Below, piece after piece: positions 29,241 through 38,857 of a stretch of 64,000 bases of DNA (the stretch's first letter is position 1; each line of letters starts with the position of its first letter). The stretch comes from JAEZBP01 sp963832725 (GTDB taxonomy: Bacteria > Myxococcota_A > Polyangia > Polyangiales > Sandaracinaceae). The notes beneath the pieces are model-generated. The model had not been told where the DNA came from. It saw nothing but the letters and a program-made list of their open reading frames with translations, and did no database searches. The position numbers and the translations under genes are program-made. Location: assembly GCA_963832725.1 (NCBI GenBank), contig CAWHVG010000005.1, positions 2,852,001-2,916,000 on the forward strand, written 5' to 3'.

Positions 29241-29360
29241 GGGGCTGACGCTTCGAGTCCAGGATCAGTCCTCGCCCCACGAGCCGGGGCCGTTCCTCGT
29301 GGTCCTGCGCGGCGGCAAACGACCGGGAGGCGGAGGGATGCTGCCGGCGGGCGGACGGCC
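29241..29360. repeat. Dispersed repeat, copy B
   Basis: Counterpart of 21509-21600. Shared blocks are GGGGCTGACGCT, GAGTCCAGG, CCGTTCCTCGTGGTCCTGCG and GGCGGAGGGATGCTGCCGGC. This copy encodes the final residues of the SMC-like ATPase on the minus strand. Confidence 0.7.
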
Positions 29361-30378
29361 CGACGGAGACGGGCGGCGAGCGGGCGGGGAGACGCCGAGC
29401 ATCGACGCGACGACACCCTCCATCCCGCTCTTCTTCAAGTCTTTGCCGAGCGCGCCGCGCCGCCCCGCCAGATCGAAGACGAGCGCGTCGCTCAGGCTGA
29501 TCGCCGTCAGCGGCGAGTGGGTCGAGACCACGAGCTGCAAGGAAGGATAGAGCTCCGCCAGCGCCGGCAAGAGCTCGCGTTGCAGCCGCACGTCCAGATC
29601 GGACTCCACACCGTCGATCACCACCACGCCCGGCGGGTCGAGCATGGGGTCGTCGTTGCGCAGCCGCGCCGCCTCCACGCGCATCATCATCTCGGCCCAG
29701 ATGGCCACCGCCGAAGCGTGCCCGCGCGAGAGCTCGTCGAGGTGCATGCGGCGACCGTCCGGCAGATCGAGATGGAAGCCGTCCCGGTCGTGGGTCAGCA
29801 CCAGATCGGGCCGGTGGAGCAGGCGCCGAAGGGCAGCCTGGACCCGCAGGAACCAAGCCCCGTGCACCTTGGCGCGCATGGTGTCGCCGCTCTCCGACGC
29901 GAGACGCTCCTCGAGCTTGCGGTTGGTCAGGAACTGGAGGAGGCGCGCCGCCGTGCGCTCGCGCGGCCGCTTCGGATCGGCATCGGTCGGCGTCGGATGC
30001 GTCGCGGGCAGCACGCTGGTGTCGCGCGGAATCCGGCAGGTACGCGAGGATGAGCCGGCCGGCCGCGAACGCGTCCCGCAGCTCGCGCACGGGCCCGCCC
30101 CACGCGAGCCGCACCGGCCGCCCGAGGTGGGCGAGGCGGACCTGCCAATCGAACGCCTCCGCGTCGCCCCCGAAGCGCAGCTCGTCGGCCGGATGGGCGC
30201 GCCCTTCGAGGGCGGCCTCCAACTCGTTGGCAATCTCCTCGAGCAGGACGCTCTTGCCGCTCCCGTTCGGACCGACGAGCACCAAGTGGCGCCGCGTCGC
30301 GTCGCCGGAACGCAGATCGATCTCGACGCGGTCCAGGTGCCGGAGGCTGCGCGCCGCGATCCCGTGTAGCCAGCTCAT
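29265..30378 (-). CDS. AAA/SMC-like ATPase, one frame break
   Basis: A 370-residue ATPase of the AAA_15/RecF-SMC-like type. Walker A is LVGPNGSGKSVLLEEI (about residue 36), a signature-like LSRGHASAVAIW is at about 228, Walker B-like GVVVIDGVESD, and a switch His in LVVSTHSPL, arranged as in stand-alone SMC-like ATPases found in defence or DNA-repair modules. The break at GAATC 30029-30033 is repaired by GATC, giving YLPDPRDTSVLPA and exactly 1113 coding bases. The last ~30 residues (SIPPPPGRLPPRRTTRNGPG) come from the dispersed repeat at 29241-29360, so the true C-terminus has been replaced or extended by repeat DNA. No nuclease partner is adjacent. Confidence 0.75.
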
Positions 30379-30629
30379 GCGCCGGTGGTTTTCCCCCGCC
30401 GCCCGGCCGGGGTCAATCGAGGCCCGTCGGGAGCGCCGGCGAGTCACGGCGGCAGCCACGGGCGGAGCGGGCCAGCTCGTACGAGCGTGCCGTCCGACCG
30501 CGCCAATTCGATGTTCACCCCGAGACCGCTCGCGCCGCTCGTCGGCTTCGAGCGCCCGCTCGTCGGCCCGCTCCGCCCGCGGGTCGCACCCGGCGGAGCC
30601 CGAGCCGAGTCCATGTCCAGGCTGGGCCC

Positions 30630-31305
30630 ATGACTCAGTCACACGAACGCGCCGCGTCGAGGGCCAGCCGCCCCTCCAACTGCGGCACCAATCTCGGGTC
30701 CGAGCCTCCTCGAACATGGCCTGCGGTTCCCGAGGGGGCTCCCACCTCGGCTCGCCGCCGATCGCTCGGCCATGCCGGTCGCGACCTCCGCGGCCATTGG
30801 GCGCGCCCGCTCGCGGCCGTGCTCGTCTTCGGGCTCGCGCTCGCGGCGACTCGAACGGCCTCGGCGCAGGGCCTTCCTCCGTCGTCGCCCACGTTCGTCG
30901 TGGGCGACACGCCGCGAGCGCAGCTCGTCGGAAGCGAGGTTCTTCGGCTCACGCCCGAGGACGAGCGCACGCTCGAGTCGAATCGACCTCGAGTCCAGGT
31001 GGGCCACCGGCCTCTATGTCGGTTCGGTCGTCGCGACGGTCGGCGGTGCCGTGCTGGCGTTCCTGGGAGGGACCCGGGCCCTCGTCGGGGATGTCGTCGG
31101 TGCCCCTGCCTCGAGTGGGCCCGACGAGATCGGACCCGCCATGATGTGGTCGGGCGTCGCGCTTTTCGGGCTCGGTATCCTTGCGCTCCCCTTCGCCATC
31201 GGGCTCGACGTCGACTCGGGCTCACGCCGCGGCGGCTTGCTGGAGCGGGTGCGCGCGCGGTTTTCGGTCGGTCCGGGCGGACTGATGCTCTCCGGCTCCT
31301 TCTGA
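30630..31305 (+). CDS. Secreted/membrane protein of unknown function, frame restored
   Basis: About 224 residues. A signal-like helix ends in TRTASAQG, then SPTFVVGDTPRAQLVGSEVLRL, then a break at GAATC 30980-30984. Using GATC gives TLESIDLESRWATGLYVGSVV, leading into two membrane helices (VVATVGGAVLAFLGG and MMWSGVALFGLGILALPFAIG) and a short tail ending LMLSGSF. The PEGA-less layout resembles small myxobacterial envelope proteins, but no family is assigned. The start is uncertain: ATG 30630 leaves ~55 residues before the signal helix, so a later GTG may be used. Confidence 0.55.
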
Positions 31306-31352
31306 CGGCTCCGCCCCATCATCCAGGGACCGCGAACGAAACCCTCACTCGC

Positions 31353-31656
31353 TCACAGGGTCGTGCCAGCGTCGGCCGGAGGGCCTCCGTCGAGGGTGCC
31401 AGCGTCGGTCGGGAGGGTGCCAGCGTCGAGCGGACCGGCGTCGAGCGGACCGGCGTCGAGCGGAGCCGCGCTTCCGTCGAGGGGCCCGGCGTCGGTCGCA
31501 GGCACTGCGCGGCACTGGTGGTCCGGCCTGCACCGCGCCACCGTGGCAACGCAGTCCCCCGCGGAGCGGCAGTCGGCGGGCAGTCCGGCGCAGAGCTCGT
31601 CGTCGACCGCCTGATGAGGGCGCCTCGGCGCTCGTGGTGCAGTCGACCGTGTCCAT
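31353..31656 (-). CDS. Small Cys- and Asp-Ala-Gly-rich protein, frame broken
   Basis: About 100 residues. ATG 31656 begins MDTVDCTTSAEAP. After a frame change near 31618 the product continues HQAVDDELCAGLPADCRSAG with further Cys residues, then DAG/LDG repeats (TDAGPLDGSAAPLDAGPLDA) to a stop at 31353. Asp-Ala-Gly repeats are typical linkers of myxobacterial secreted proteins. No lipobox is visible at the chosen start, so it may be the 3' part of a longer degraded gene. Confidence 0.35.
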
Positions 31657-31693
31657 GACGCGCCCGCCCGCCGGCAGGGGGCGCGCGACGAGG

Positions 31694-32230
31694 TCACGGG
31701 AGCAGCTGCGGGAGGAGCGCGTCCAGCTCGCGCTCGGCGATCAGCCGCGCGCGATGCTGCGGGCGGACGAAGCCCTCGTCGCGCATGTGGTCGAGCGCCT
31801 TCGAGAGCGGCTCCCAGTAGCCGTCCACGCTCCAGAGGCCGATCGGCTTGTCGTGGATGCCGAGCTGGGCCCAGGTGAGCGCCTCGAAGAGCTCGTCGAG
31901 GGTGCCGTGGCCGCCGGGCAGCGCCAGGAACGCGTCCGCGAGGCTGACCATCTTGGCCTTCCGCTCGTGCATCGTGCCGACCACGAAGAGCTCGCTCAGG
32001 CCGGTGTGGGCAATCTCGCGGTCCACCATCGAGCGCGGGATGACGCCGATCGCTTCTCCGCCCGCGTCGAGCGCGGCGTCCGCCACCGCGCCCATGAGCC
32101 CGATGGACGAGCCGCCGTAGACCACGCCGTGGCCGCCCTCCGCCAGCGTTCGGCCGAGGCGCACGGCCGCGTCGAGATAGCTCGGCCGGAGCCCGGGAGA
32201 CGAACCGCAGAACACGCAGAGCCTGGCCAT
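31694..32230 (-). CDS. LOG family protein (TIGR00730)
   Basis: A 178-residue Rossmann-fold protein of the LOG/TIGR00730 family, which hydrolyses nucleoside 5'-monophosphates (cytokinin riboside phosphates in plants and some bacteria) to base plus ribose phosphate. VFCGSSPG at the N-terminus, VYGGSSIGLMGAVADAAL, VIPRSM and the PGGxGTxxE signature LPGGHGTLDELFE are all present. ATG 32230 has no Shine-Dalgarno, but TAGAGT lies 7 nt upstream. The physiological base in this organism is unknown. Confidence 0.9.
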   Translation of the reverse strand: MARLCVFCGSSPGLRPSYLDAAVRLGRTLAEGGHGVVYGGSSIGLMGAVADAALDAGGEAIGVIPRSMVDREIAHTGLSELFVVGTMHERKAKMVSLADAFLALPGGHGTLDELFEALTWAQLGIHDKPIGLWSVDGYWEPLSKALDHMRDEGFVRPQHRARLIAERELDALLPQLLP

Positions 32231-32237
32231 GGCCGGG

Positions 32238-32243
32238 ACTCTA
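32238..32243 (-). promoter_or_regulatory. TAGAGT -10-like hexamer, 7 nt before LOG start
   Basis: Read on the minus strand, TAGAGT is followed by CCCGGCC and then the ATG at 32230. No ribosome site fits between, which suggests a leaderless transcript. Confidence 0.5.
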
Positions 32244-32521
32244 CGCGCTCCCTCGCCTCGCGACGAGAAGGAGTCGTCCACCGACCGTCTCGGGGACACG
32301 CCGGGCGGTCCCGATCGGCTCGCCCAATACACGAGGGCGGGACGCGCGCCGGAAAGCCGGCACTCCGTGAAGCCACAAGTGCACTACGGACCCTCCGAAG
32401 GCGCGCCGAGAGGCCGACCGAAAGCGGTGCTTGCGCGCCGGGGTCGCTCGGACACGCAAGGCATCGAAACCGGGGAAAGGGTGCCCCTCGCGTACTCGTG
32501 GACGGGGCAAGAGACGCGCCG

Positions 32522-34198
32522 TCATGGGCTGTAGACGATGTCGTCGCCGATCTCGATATGAGGCGGAGTGGTGAAGAGCTCCCAGTAGGTGGGAGTCCCG
32601 CTGGCCGGCGTGAAGCTCGGCATGTAGATGCCCCACTGGAACGCGGAGACAGGCGTGGCCGAGCTGCTCGAACCGAGCTCGTTCCAGCGGAAGTCGTTGG
32701 GCCCCTCGTAGAAGAACGGCTTGCCGTCGATCCACAGGCGGATGACCCCCGTGTCGTACGACGAGGGTCGTACCAGGAGCTCGATGTCCACCCAGCGATC
32801 GCTGACGTCGCTGACGCTCAGGTCGCTCCTGCAGAGACTCACGGAGCCGGTAGGCGGCAGCGGCGAGGGCAGATCCGGGGTCCCGTCCGCCGCGACGGGC
32901 ACGACGAAGCTGTTTGCGTTGATGGTCACCCACGGGTTGACGGTGCCGCCCCGGGTGGGTCCGCGAGGATCGAAGGTCGAGTCGGTGCTGTAATTGATCG
33001 TGAGGCAGATCGATCCGGCCCCATTGTTCCCCATCCCGATCCCGAGATTGTTCGCCTGACAAGGCTCGCAGTGGTAGTCGATGTCGAACACGCCCATCGA
33101 CGTCTCCTGCATGTACTGCGGGTCGCCCCGCAGGAAGACTTTTTGTATCGTATGATAGACGGGGCCGTAGGTGGAGATCTGCGCAAATGAGTTGTATCCA
33201 TCGCGCTTGTCCTGGGCCGCGACCATGACGTGCTGCCAACCCGAGTGCTCCTTCTGCTCACGGAAGCGGAGGACGCTCCCCAGCACACCGAGCGGGTCGT
33301 CGGCGACGACGACGCTGCCCCCCGGATCCTCGATGTATTGCCAGTACTGGCTGTTCAGGTCGAGCTCGGTGCCGTCGAAGAGCACCTGCGGATTCGTGAC
33401 CGTACGCGTTCCGCCCGGCGGTCCGCCGTCGATCCCACCGTCCGGGGCGCCCATGCCGCCGTCGAGGCCCATCGGTGCGAGCGAGGCGTCGGACTCGAGC
33501 AGATCCAGGCTCTCTGTCCTGGCGGGCAGGAAGCCCATGACTCCGACCTGGAACGACTGCACGGCGTTGGCGAGTCCGATGTGCTGGCTCAGCATGACCG
33601 ACGAGTCGGCGGTCACGGTCAACATCCCAGCCGCGTCGAGGTCGACCTGGACCGGAACCGCGCTCGTCCCGTCGTTCGGAAGGGTCACGGCGAGGTCGAC
33701 GTCGATGGCGGAGGTGTCCAGCGCGCCGGCCGCGCTCGAGAAGTGCAGATCCCGTCCCGTGTCGACCCAGACGCGGAAGACGACCGTGCCCGAGCCATCC
33801 AGAACTTGGAGCGCGGTGAACGGTGCAGCGGGGCTCTCGGACGCGCCCACGGCGAGTCGAACGCTCGCGCGGTACGGGGCCGCGAGTGGGGTCCCGAGGT
33901 CGCGCACGAGGTACGCGGTTCCGCAACTCGTCGGGCCACCCTCGACGTGGATGTCGCCGTACGGACCCTGCACGGTGAAGCTCGCGGCGGTGCAGGTCGC
34001 GTCCCTCCGGGCTCCGGTGAAGTAGTCTGGGTAGGGATACGAAGCGACCGCCACTTCGCCATGGCAGACGCCGCCGGTCCCGGTATCCGGGCCAGCTCGG
34101 CCCGAATCCGGAGGCGACGCCGGCGAGTTGCACCCGACCCACGAGAGCGAGAGCACGGCCCAAACGGCCGCGGCCGTCCAATGAGAACCTCGAACCAT
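32522..34198 (-). CDS. Lipoprotein with concanavalin-like lectin/glycan-binding folds
   Basis: About 558 residues from ATG 34198. The signal peptide ends in lipobox LSWVGC, followed by a short PDSG linker. Two beta-rich regions follow, separated by a Gly/Asp linker (GLDGGMGAPDGGIDGGPPGG). The first (about 60-240) has LamG/DUF1583-like alternation (FTVQGPYGDIHVEGG... HLGLA-type). The second (250-558) resembles a polysaccharide-lyase or lectin fold (DKRDGYNSFAQISTYGPVYH, GVIRLWIDGKPFFYEG). It is predicted to be cell-surface and may bind or cut polysaccharide. No catalytic signature was recognised. Divergent from the VOC gene. Confidence 0.65.
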   Translation of the reverse strand: MVRGSHWTAAAVWAVLSLSWVGCNSPASPPDSGRAGPDTGTGGVCHGEVAVASYPYPDYFTGARRDATCTAASFTVQGPYGDIHVEGGPTSCGTAYLVRDLGTPLAAPYRASVRLAVGASESPAAPFTALQVLDGSGTVVFRVWVDTGRDLHFSSAAGALDTSAIDVDLAVTLPNDGTSAVPVQVDLDAAGMLTVTADSSVMLSQHIGLANAVQSFQVGVMGFLPARTESLDLLESDASLAPMGLDGGMGAPDGGIDGGPPGGTRTVTNPQVLFDGTELDLNSQYWQYIEDPGGSVVVADDPLGVLGSVLRFREQKEHSGWQHVMVAAQDKRDGYNSFAQISTYGPVYHTIQKVFLRGDPQYMQETSMGVFDIDYHCEPCQANNLGIGMGNNGAGSICLTINYSTDSTFDPRGPTRGGTVNPWVTINANSFVVPVAADGTPDLPSPLPPTGSVSLCRSDLSVSDVSDRWVDIELLVRPSSYDTGVIRLWIDGKPFFYEGPNDFRWNELGSSSSATPVSAFQWGIYMPSFTPASGTPTYWELFTTPPHIEIGDDIVYSP

Positions 34199-34728
34199 CG
34201 GCAACCTCCGACCCGCTACAGAAACGACTCTCACGAATCCGTGGTGAGTCTCCGAATCCCCCGGCGAATCGAGGAATGGGCGAACTCAGAGATGGTAGTG
34301 CGAGAATCCATCCCGGTAGTAGGGGACCTGGCTCGTCCCGACGCTCCAGGGCGGCGTTGCTCCTCCTCGCCGGTGCACAAGCATCGACTCGTCCGGGCGC
34401 CTTGCCCTGAAACGCCGGTCCGGCGCCATCTCCCCCTCTACCGGTCGGATCTCTGCGCGGCCTCGTCGGCAAACTCGGAGCGGATAGGACACGCCGGGCG
34501 GACAGGACATGCCAGCGGGAGAAATAGCGCGGGCGAGCCTGCCGTGGGTCAACCGGGAGACGGCGCGGGGCGCGATGAACCTCGAGGAGGCTCGTGCCCG
34601 AGATCGCGGTCGAGAGCCGGCCAGACCGCGTTGTGATCTCCGCCGAGGACATCTGGGTCACTCGGACTCGCGCCCGAGCGGCAGCGTCGCGCCGGGGGCC
34701 TCGCCCGCGCTCTGGTATAGTGACGGGC
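34199..34728. other. Divergent intergenic region, nothing coding seen
   Basis: 530 bp between the lectin-like lipoprotein and the VOC gene. I see no convincing reading frame or RNA. The only feature is a TATAGT hexamer at 34716-34721 just before the VOC start. Confidence 0.5.
34716..34721 (+). promoter_or_regulatory. Extended -10-like TGGTATAGT before VOC gene
   Basis: TGGTATAGT at 34713-34721 has the TGn extension and a TANNNT hexamer ending 7 nt before ATG 34729, with no Shine-Dalgarno. This is the clearest leaderless-type promoter in the window. Confidence 0.6.
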
Positions 34729-35133
34729 ATGGCGAAGGTCACCGGCATCGGCGGCGTGTTCTTGAAGGCGAAGGGCGACCACGAGGCGCTGGCGGCGTGG
34801 TACGCGAAGCACCTCGGGCTCGCGCTCGAGCCGTGGGGCGGGGCAGTCCTGAAGTGGCCCGACGACGAGGCGGGCGACGGCGGGCTCACCGTTTGGCATC
34901 TGGCCGCGAAGGACAGCGACTGGTTCAGCCCGAGCACGTCGAGCTTCATGATCAACTACCGCGTCGACGACCTCGACGCGCTGCTCGCGCAGCTACGCGA
35001 AGGCGGCGTGGAGATCCTGAAGGGCCCGGAGGCGCACGAGAACGGGAGCTTCGCGTGGATCCTCGATCCCGACGGCAACAAGGTGGAGCTCTGGCAGCCG
35101 ACCGCGGGGGACGAGAACGCGAGCGCTCCCTGA
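34729..35133 (+). CDS. VOC family (glyoxalase/bleomycin-resistance-like) protein
   Basis: A 134-residue single-domain protein of the vicinal oxygen chelate fold. It opens TGIGGVFLKAKGDHEALAAW and closes DPDGNKVELWQP, the typical C-terminal metal-site Glu motif. WYAKHLGLALEPWGG and FMINYRVDDLDALLAQLR mark the repeat halves. Such proteins act as dioxygenases, lyases or antibiotic binders, and the substrate cannot be assigned. It is monocistronic with its own leaderless-type promoter. Confidence 0.85.
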   Translation: MAKVTGIGGVFLKAKGDHEALAAWYAKHLGLALEPWGGAVLKWPDDEAGDGGLTVWHLAAKDSDWFSPSTSSFMINYRVDDLDALLAQLREGGVEILKGPEAHENGSFAWILDPDGNKVELWQPTAGDENASAP

Positions 35134-35400
35134 TTCGCCGCATTGGGTGGGCCAATCCCTCGGGGTTGCCGGCGTCGAATTCGGCGGGTCCCCGGCCCCT
35201 CGCCGACGTCCCGTCTCCCGTACGCTGCAGACTCGGCGCCGGGAGCTGCCACGGTCGGACGCCGTCCCTCCCGACGAGCCGGCTCCCCGCGCTGCTTGAC
35301 GCCCGCCCCGGCCGCCAGCACGTTCCCCCGCTGACCGGCCCCGTGCCGCGCGAGCGCGTCGCTGTTGCGCTTCGCCTCGGGGCGGTCGAGAAGGCCCCGC

Positions 35401-36805
35401 ATGTCCGAGCGCACAATCCACTTCATCTCCCTGGGCTGCCCCAAGAACCGCGTCGACACCGAGGTGATGCTCGGCGTGTCGGACGCCCGCGACTTCCGCC
35501 TGGTGGAGCGCCCGGAGGACGCCGAGGTCATCGTCGTCAACACCTGCGGCTTCATCGGGCCGGCCAAGGAAGAGTCGATCGACACCATCCTGGACATGGG
35601 CCAGCACAAGGAGGCCGGGAGCTGCAAGCGGCTGGTCGTGGCCGGCTGCCTGTCGCAGCGCTACCCGGATCAGCTCGCCGCCGAGCTGCCGGAGGTCGAT
35701 CACTTCCTCGGCTCGAGCGACATGCTCACCCTCGGCCGCGTGCTGGAGGAGGACACGGCGCCGCGGATGCTGGTCGGCAACCCGGCCGCCTACACCCTGC
35801 GCGCGACCGACCCGCGCCGGCTCAGCCAGGCCACGCACAGCGCGTACGTGAAGATCGCCGAGGGCTGCAATCGCACCTGCGCCTTCTGCACCATCCCCTC
35901 GTTCCGCGGCAAGCAGCGCAGCCGCGAGATCGCCGACGTGGTCGAGGAAGTGCGCCGGCTGGTCGAGCTCGGCACGGTCGAGATCAACCTCATCAGCCAG
36001 GACACCATCGCCTACGGCCGCGACCGCAAAGACGGCACCGATCTCGCCAAGCTGGTCGAGGCCGTGGCCGACGTGCCGGGCGTGCGCTGGGTGCGGATCT
36101 TCTACCTCTACCCCGAGACGATGAAGGACGGCCTGCTCGACGCTCTTGGCCGAGCACCCGCGCGTCCTGCCCTACGTCGACATGCCGCTCCAGCACGCCA
36201 GCGACGCCATGCTGCGCCGCATGCGCCGCGGCCACGGCGGCGACCGGATGCGAAGTGTCGTCGAGCGGCTGCGCGAGAAGGTGCCGGAGCTCGTGTTCCG
36301 GAGCGCGTTCATCGTCGGCCACCCGGGTGAGACCAATCAGGACTTCGACGAGCTGCTCGAGTTCGTCCGCTGGGCCGAGCTCGATCACGTCGGCGTGTTC
36401 CGCTACTCGCCGGAGGAGAGCACGCCGAGCGGCGAGATGGACGCCGAGGTGCCGGCGAAGGTCGCCGCCGCGCGCCACCGCAAGCTCATGTCGGCCCAGC
36501 GCCCGATCAGCCGCAAGAAGCTGAAGGCCATGGTCGGCCGCGAGATCGAGGTGCTGGTCGAGGGCCCGAGCAGCGAGAGCGAGTACCTCTTCGAAGGCCG
36601 CTGGTGGGGCCAAGCGCCGGAGATCGACGGCAAAGTCATCCTGGCCAACGGCGAGGCGCGCCCGGGCGAGATCCGCAAGGCGTGGGTCACCGCCGCCGCC
36701 GACTACGATCTCGTCGCCGACCTCTACGACGCCGACGGCAACCTGGCCGAGCCGCCCCCCGGCGCGCCCAAGCGCCGCGTCCGCCTCCCGACCGTCGGCC
36801 GCTGA
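35401..36805 (+). CDS. rimO: Ribosomal protein S12 methylthiotransferase, one frame break
   Basis: Radical SAM enzyme that methylthiolates the conserved Asp of ribosomal protein S12. UPF0004 domain with ISLGCPKNRVDTE at the N-terminus and VVNTCGFIGPAKEES. The radical SAM cluster CxxxCxxC is GCNRTCAFCTIP (about residue 158), and a C-terminal TRAM domain (REIEVLVEGPSSESEYLFEG) is present. The frame breaks near 36145, where GCTCTTGGCC should be GCTCTGGCC (one extra T), giving LLDALAEHPRVLPYVDMPLQ. The corrected length of 467 residues is normal for RimO. All Cys ligands are intact, so it is probably functional. Confidence 0.93.
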
Positions 36806-36815
36806 GGCGGTCCAA

Positions 36816-38766
36816 TCAGAGCTGCTCGGCGTCGTAGGTCATCCGGTAGGGGCGCGCCTGGAGGATGACGATGCGGCGCTCGGGGCCGGCGACGAGGAAC
36901 TCCACGTCGACGGCCGCGCGCTCGTCGTCCGGGGCGCCCCAGCGCCAGGTGAAGTGCTGGTGGATGCGGCCCAGCACGGCCGCCAGCGCGGTGATGTCCT
37001 GCTCCGACAAGAGCAGCGCGTCGGTGCGCGACGAGCGGGAGAGCAGCTCGGACTCGATCTGCTCGGAGTAGGTGTAGATGAGGTGCTGCTCGGGGATCTC
37101 GTCGCCCTGCGCGCCGGTGACGCTGCCGCCGAGCGCCTGCGCGTTGACGAAGTAGCCCGGGCGGCCGGCGAAGAAGGGGTTGGCGGTGATGGCGACGCCG
37201 TTGACCGACGCGCCGTCGACGAAGGGCTGCACCAGAATGCCCATCGCCACCCGCGCGTGGTCGATGCGGTACCACTCGCGTTCTTCGTACGCGCCGAGCA
37301 GCCACACGCTCGCCCACACCTGGCGCAGCGCGTCGGCGATCTCGCTCTCCGAGGCGTTCCCCGAGACGATGATGGAGCGATAGAGGCCGGCGCCGGTGAA
37401 GCCGGGGAGATCCTCGGCGTTGGTGCTGGAGCGGAAGATCACCCGTGGGTGTCCCGGAAAGCGGGCGATGCGCGCGCGGAGGGCGTGCAGCAACGCGGGA
37501 TCGACGGGAGCCTGCTCGATGGCGGCCCGCAGCTCCGCGAGCTGGCGGGCCCTCGCCTCGCCGTCGGTTCGGAACGCCTGGTCGGCGAGCATGGCAGGCA
37601 GCGACGCGGCGATGCCCGAGCGGGTCAGATGCGCCAGGTAACGCGCTAGCGGCACGGCGAAGCCACCCGGCGTGTGGACCGGCGGCCCAATCGAGCAGAG
37701 CTCGCCGAGCTGCGCGGCTTTGGCGCCGAACGCGGCCGAGTCCTGGAGGCGGAGCGCGCACGCGTCGCGGAGATCGCTCGTCTCGCAATCGAGAAGCGGG
37801 ACCAACGGGCTCTGGGGCCGGCGCGCGGCCCAGGCGCGCTCGGCCTCGTCGCGGCTGGCCTCGCGGATGGCGTGCTCCTGCGGGCCGACCTCCAGCCGGA
37901 CCAGATGTCCGTCCAGCGCGCGGAGCGCCGGATCGTCGAGCGCGTTCCGCAGCGCCATGTTCGGCGTGCCGCGCGTCGCGCAGAGGATCGCCAGATGCCC
38001 GAGCGGCGCCTGCATCGGCGCGCTGATCACCCCCGCCGCGACCGGGATCTCGTCCGGCAGGGTCTCGAGCACCAGGATCTGATCGGGTCGGACCGTCGCC
38101 GGATCGAGCTCGCCGCGGACGAAGCGCAGCGTGCCGTAGGCGTCGCCCTGGGTGAGCGGCTGGTAGCGGATGCCGGCGAAGACCTCGTCGGTGGTGATCA
38201 TCGGGATCTGGCTCGCCACCGGTGCGATCTGCGTCTCGTGGAGCGGCGAGATGGGCCGGTAGCGCAGCCGCTCGCCGAAGAAGACCGCGCCTCGGATCTG
38301 CTCGAGCGCGCGCACCACCCGCTCGCCCGCCAGGTCGTCGCCGGCGATGAGCTCCATCGTCCACAGAATCCGGGTCGAGGTAGTGGACCAGCGAGCCCAT
38401 CACGAAGCGCCGCTCGGGCCGGCGGTACTCGCGCACGTTGAAGGCGGCGTGCCCTTCGACCGGGTGGTCGGGGCTGCTCAGGTGCTCGCGCGCGAAGTAG
38501 TAGTGGATGGGCCAGCGCTCGGTGTCGACGAGCCAGATCTCGCGATCGCGGTCGAGATCGATCAGGAACTTCACGACCTCGGTGCGGGCCACCGTCTGGC
38601 TCTCGGGTCGCGCGGCCAGTCGCTGCCACGTCCCCTCGTCGTCGATGCGATGCGCGAAGGGGAGCCGGTCGGGACGGCCGAGGTTCGACGCGACATGCGG
38701 CGCCGCGGGCGCCTGTCCCGGCCCGCAACCGATGAAGAGCGCCAACGCGATCGCAAAGCCCCGCAT
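36816..38766 (-). CDS. PEP/pyruvate-binding domain lipoprotein, one frame break
   Basis: A 649-residue protein. A signal with lipobox-like ALFIGCG precedes an N-terminal region (20-200). It then carries elements of the PEP-synthase/PPDK ATP-grasp module: AILCATRGTPNMALRNA (mobile-domain-like), FGAKAAQLGEL, VIFRSSTNAEDLPGFTGAG, ILVQPFVDGASVNGVAITA and the terminal VEFLVAGPERRIVILQARPY. The catalytic His domain order differs from housekeeping PEP synthase, and an export signal on such an enzyme is unusual. The break at GAATC 38366-38370 is repaired by GATC, giving HYLDPDLWTMELIAGDD. ATG 38766 follows GGAGG. Divergent from the TIGR03790 gene. The role of an exported version is unknown. Confidence 0.75.
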
Positions 38767-38857
38767 GCCTCCTCCAGAGTACGTGCATTGGGACCGCGAC
38801 TTACCCTCGTTCTTGGCTCCCCTACTCATCGCGTGCGGGCCGTGGTTCCATGACCGC

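Noticed and set aside
29265..30378. SMC-like ATPase as part of an anti-phage system
   Set aside because: No nuclease, reverse transcriptase, toxin or TIR/NUDIX partner is next to it. The single ATPase is not enough evidence.
26600..32230. A cytokinin pathway made of the CKX-like oxidase domain and the LOG-family gene
   Set aside because: The two are more than 3 kb apart on opposite strands. The prenyltransferase half is an aromatic ABBA type, not an adenylate isopentenyltransferase, and both families have non-cytokinin members.
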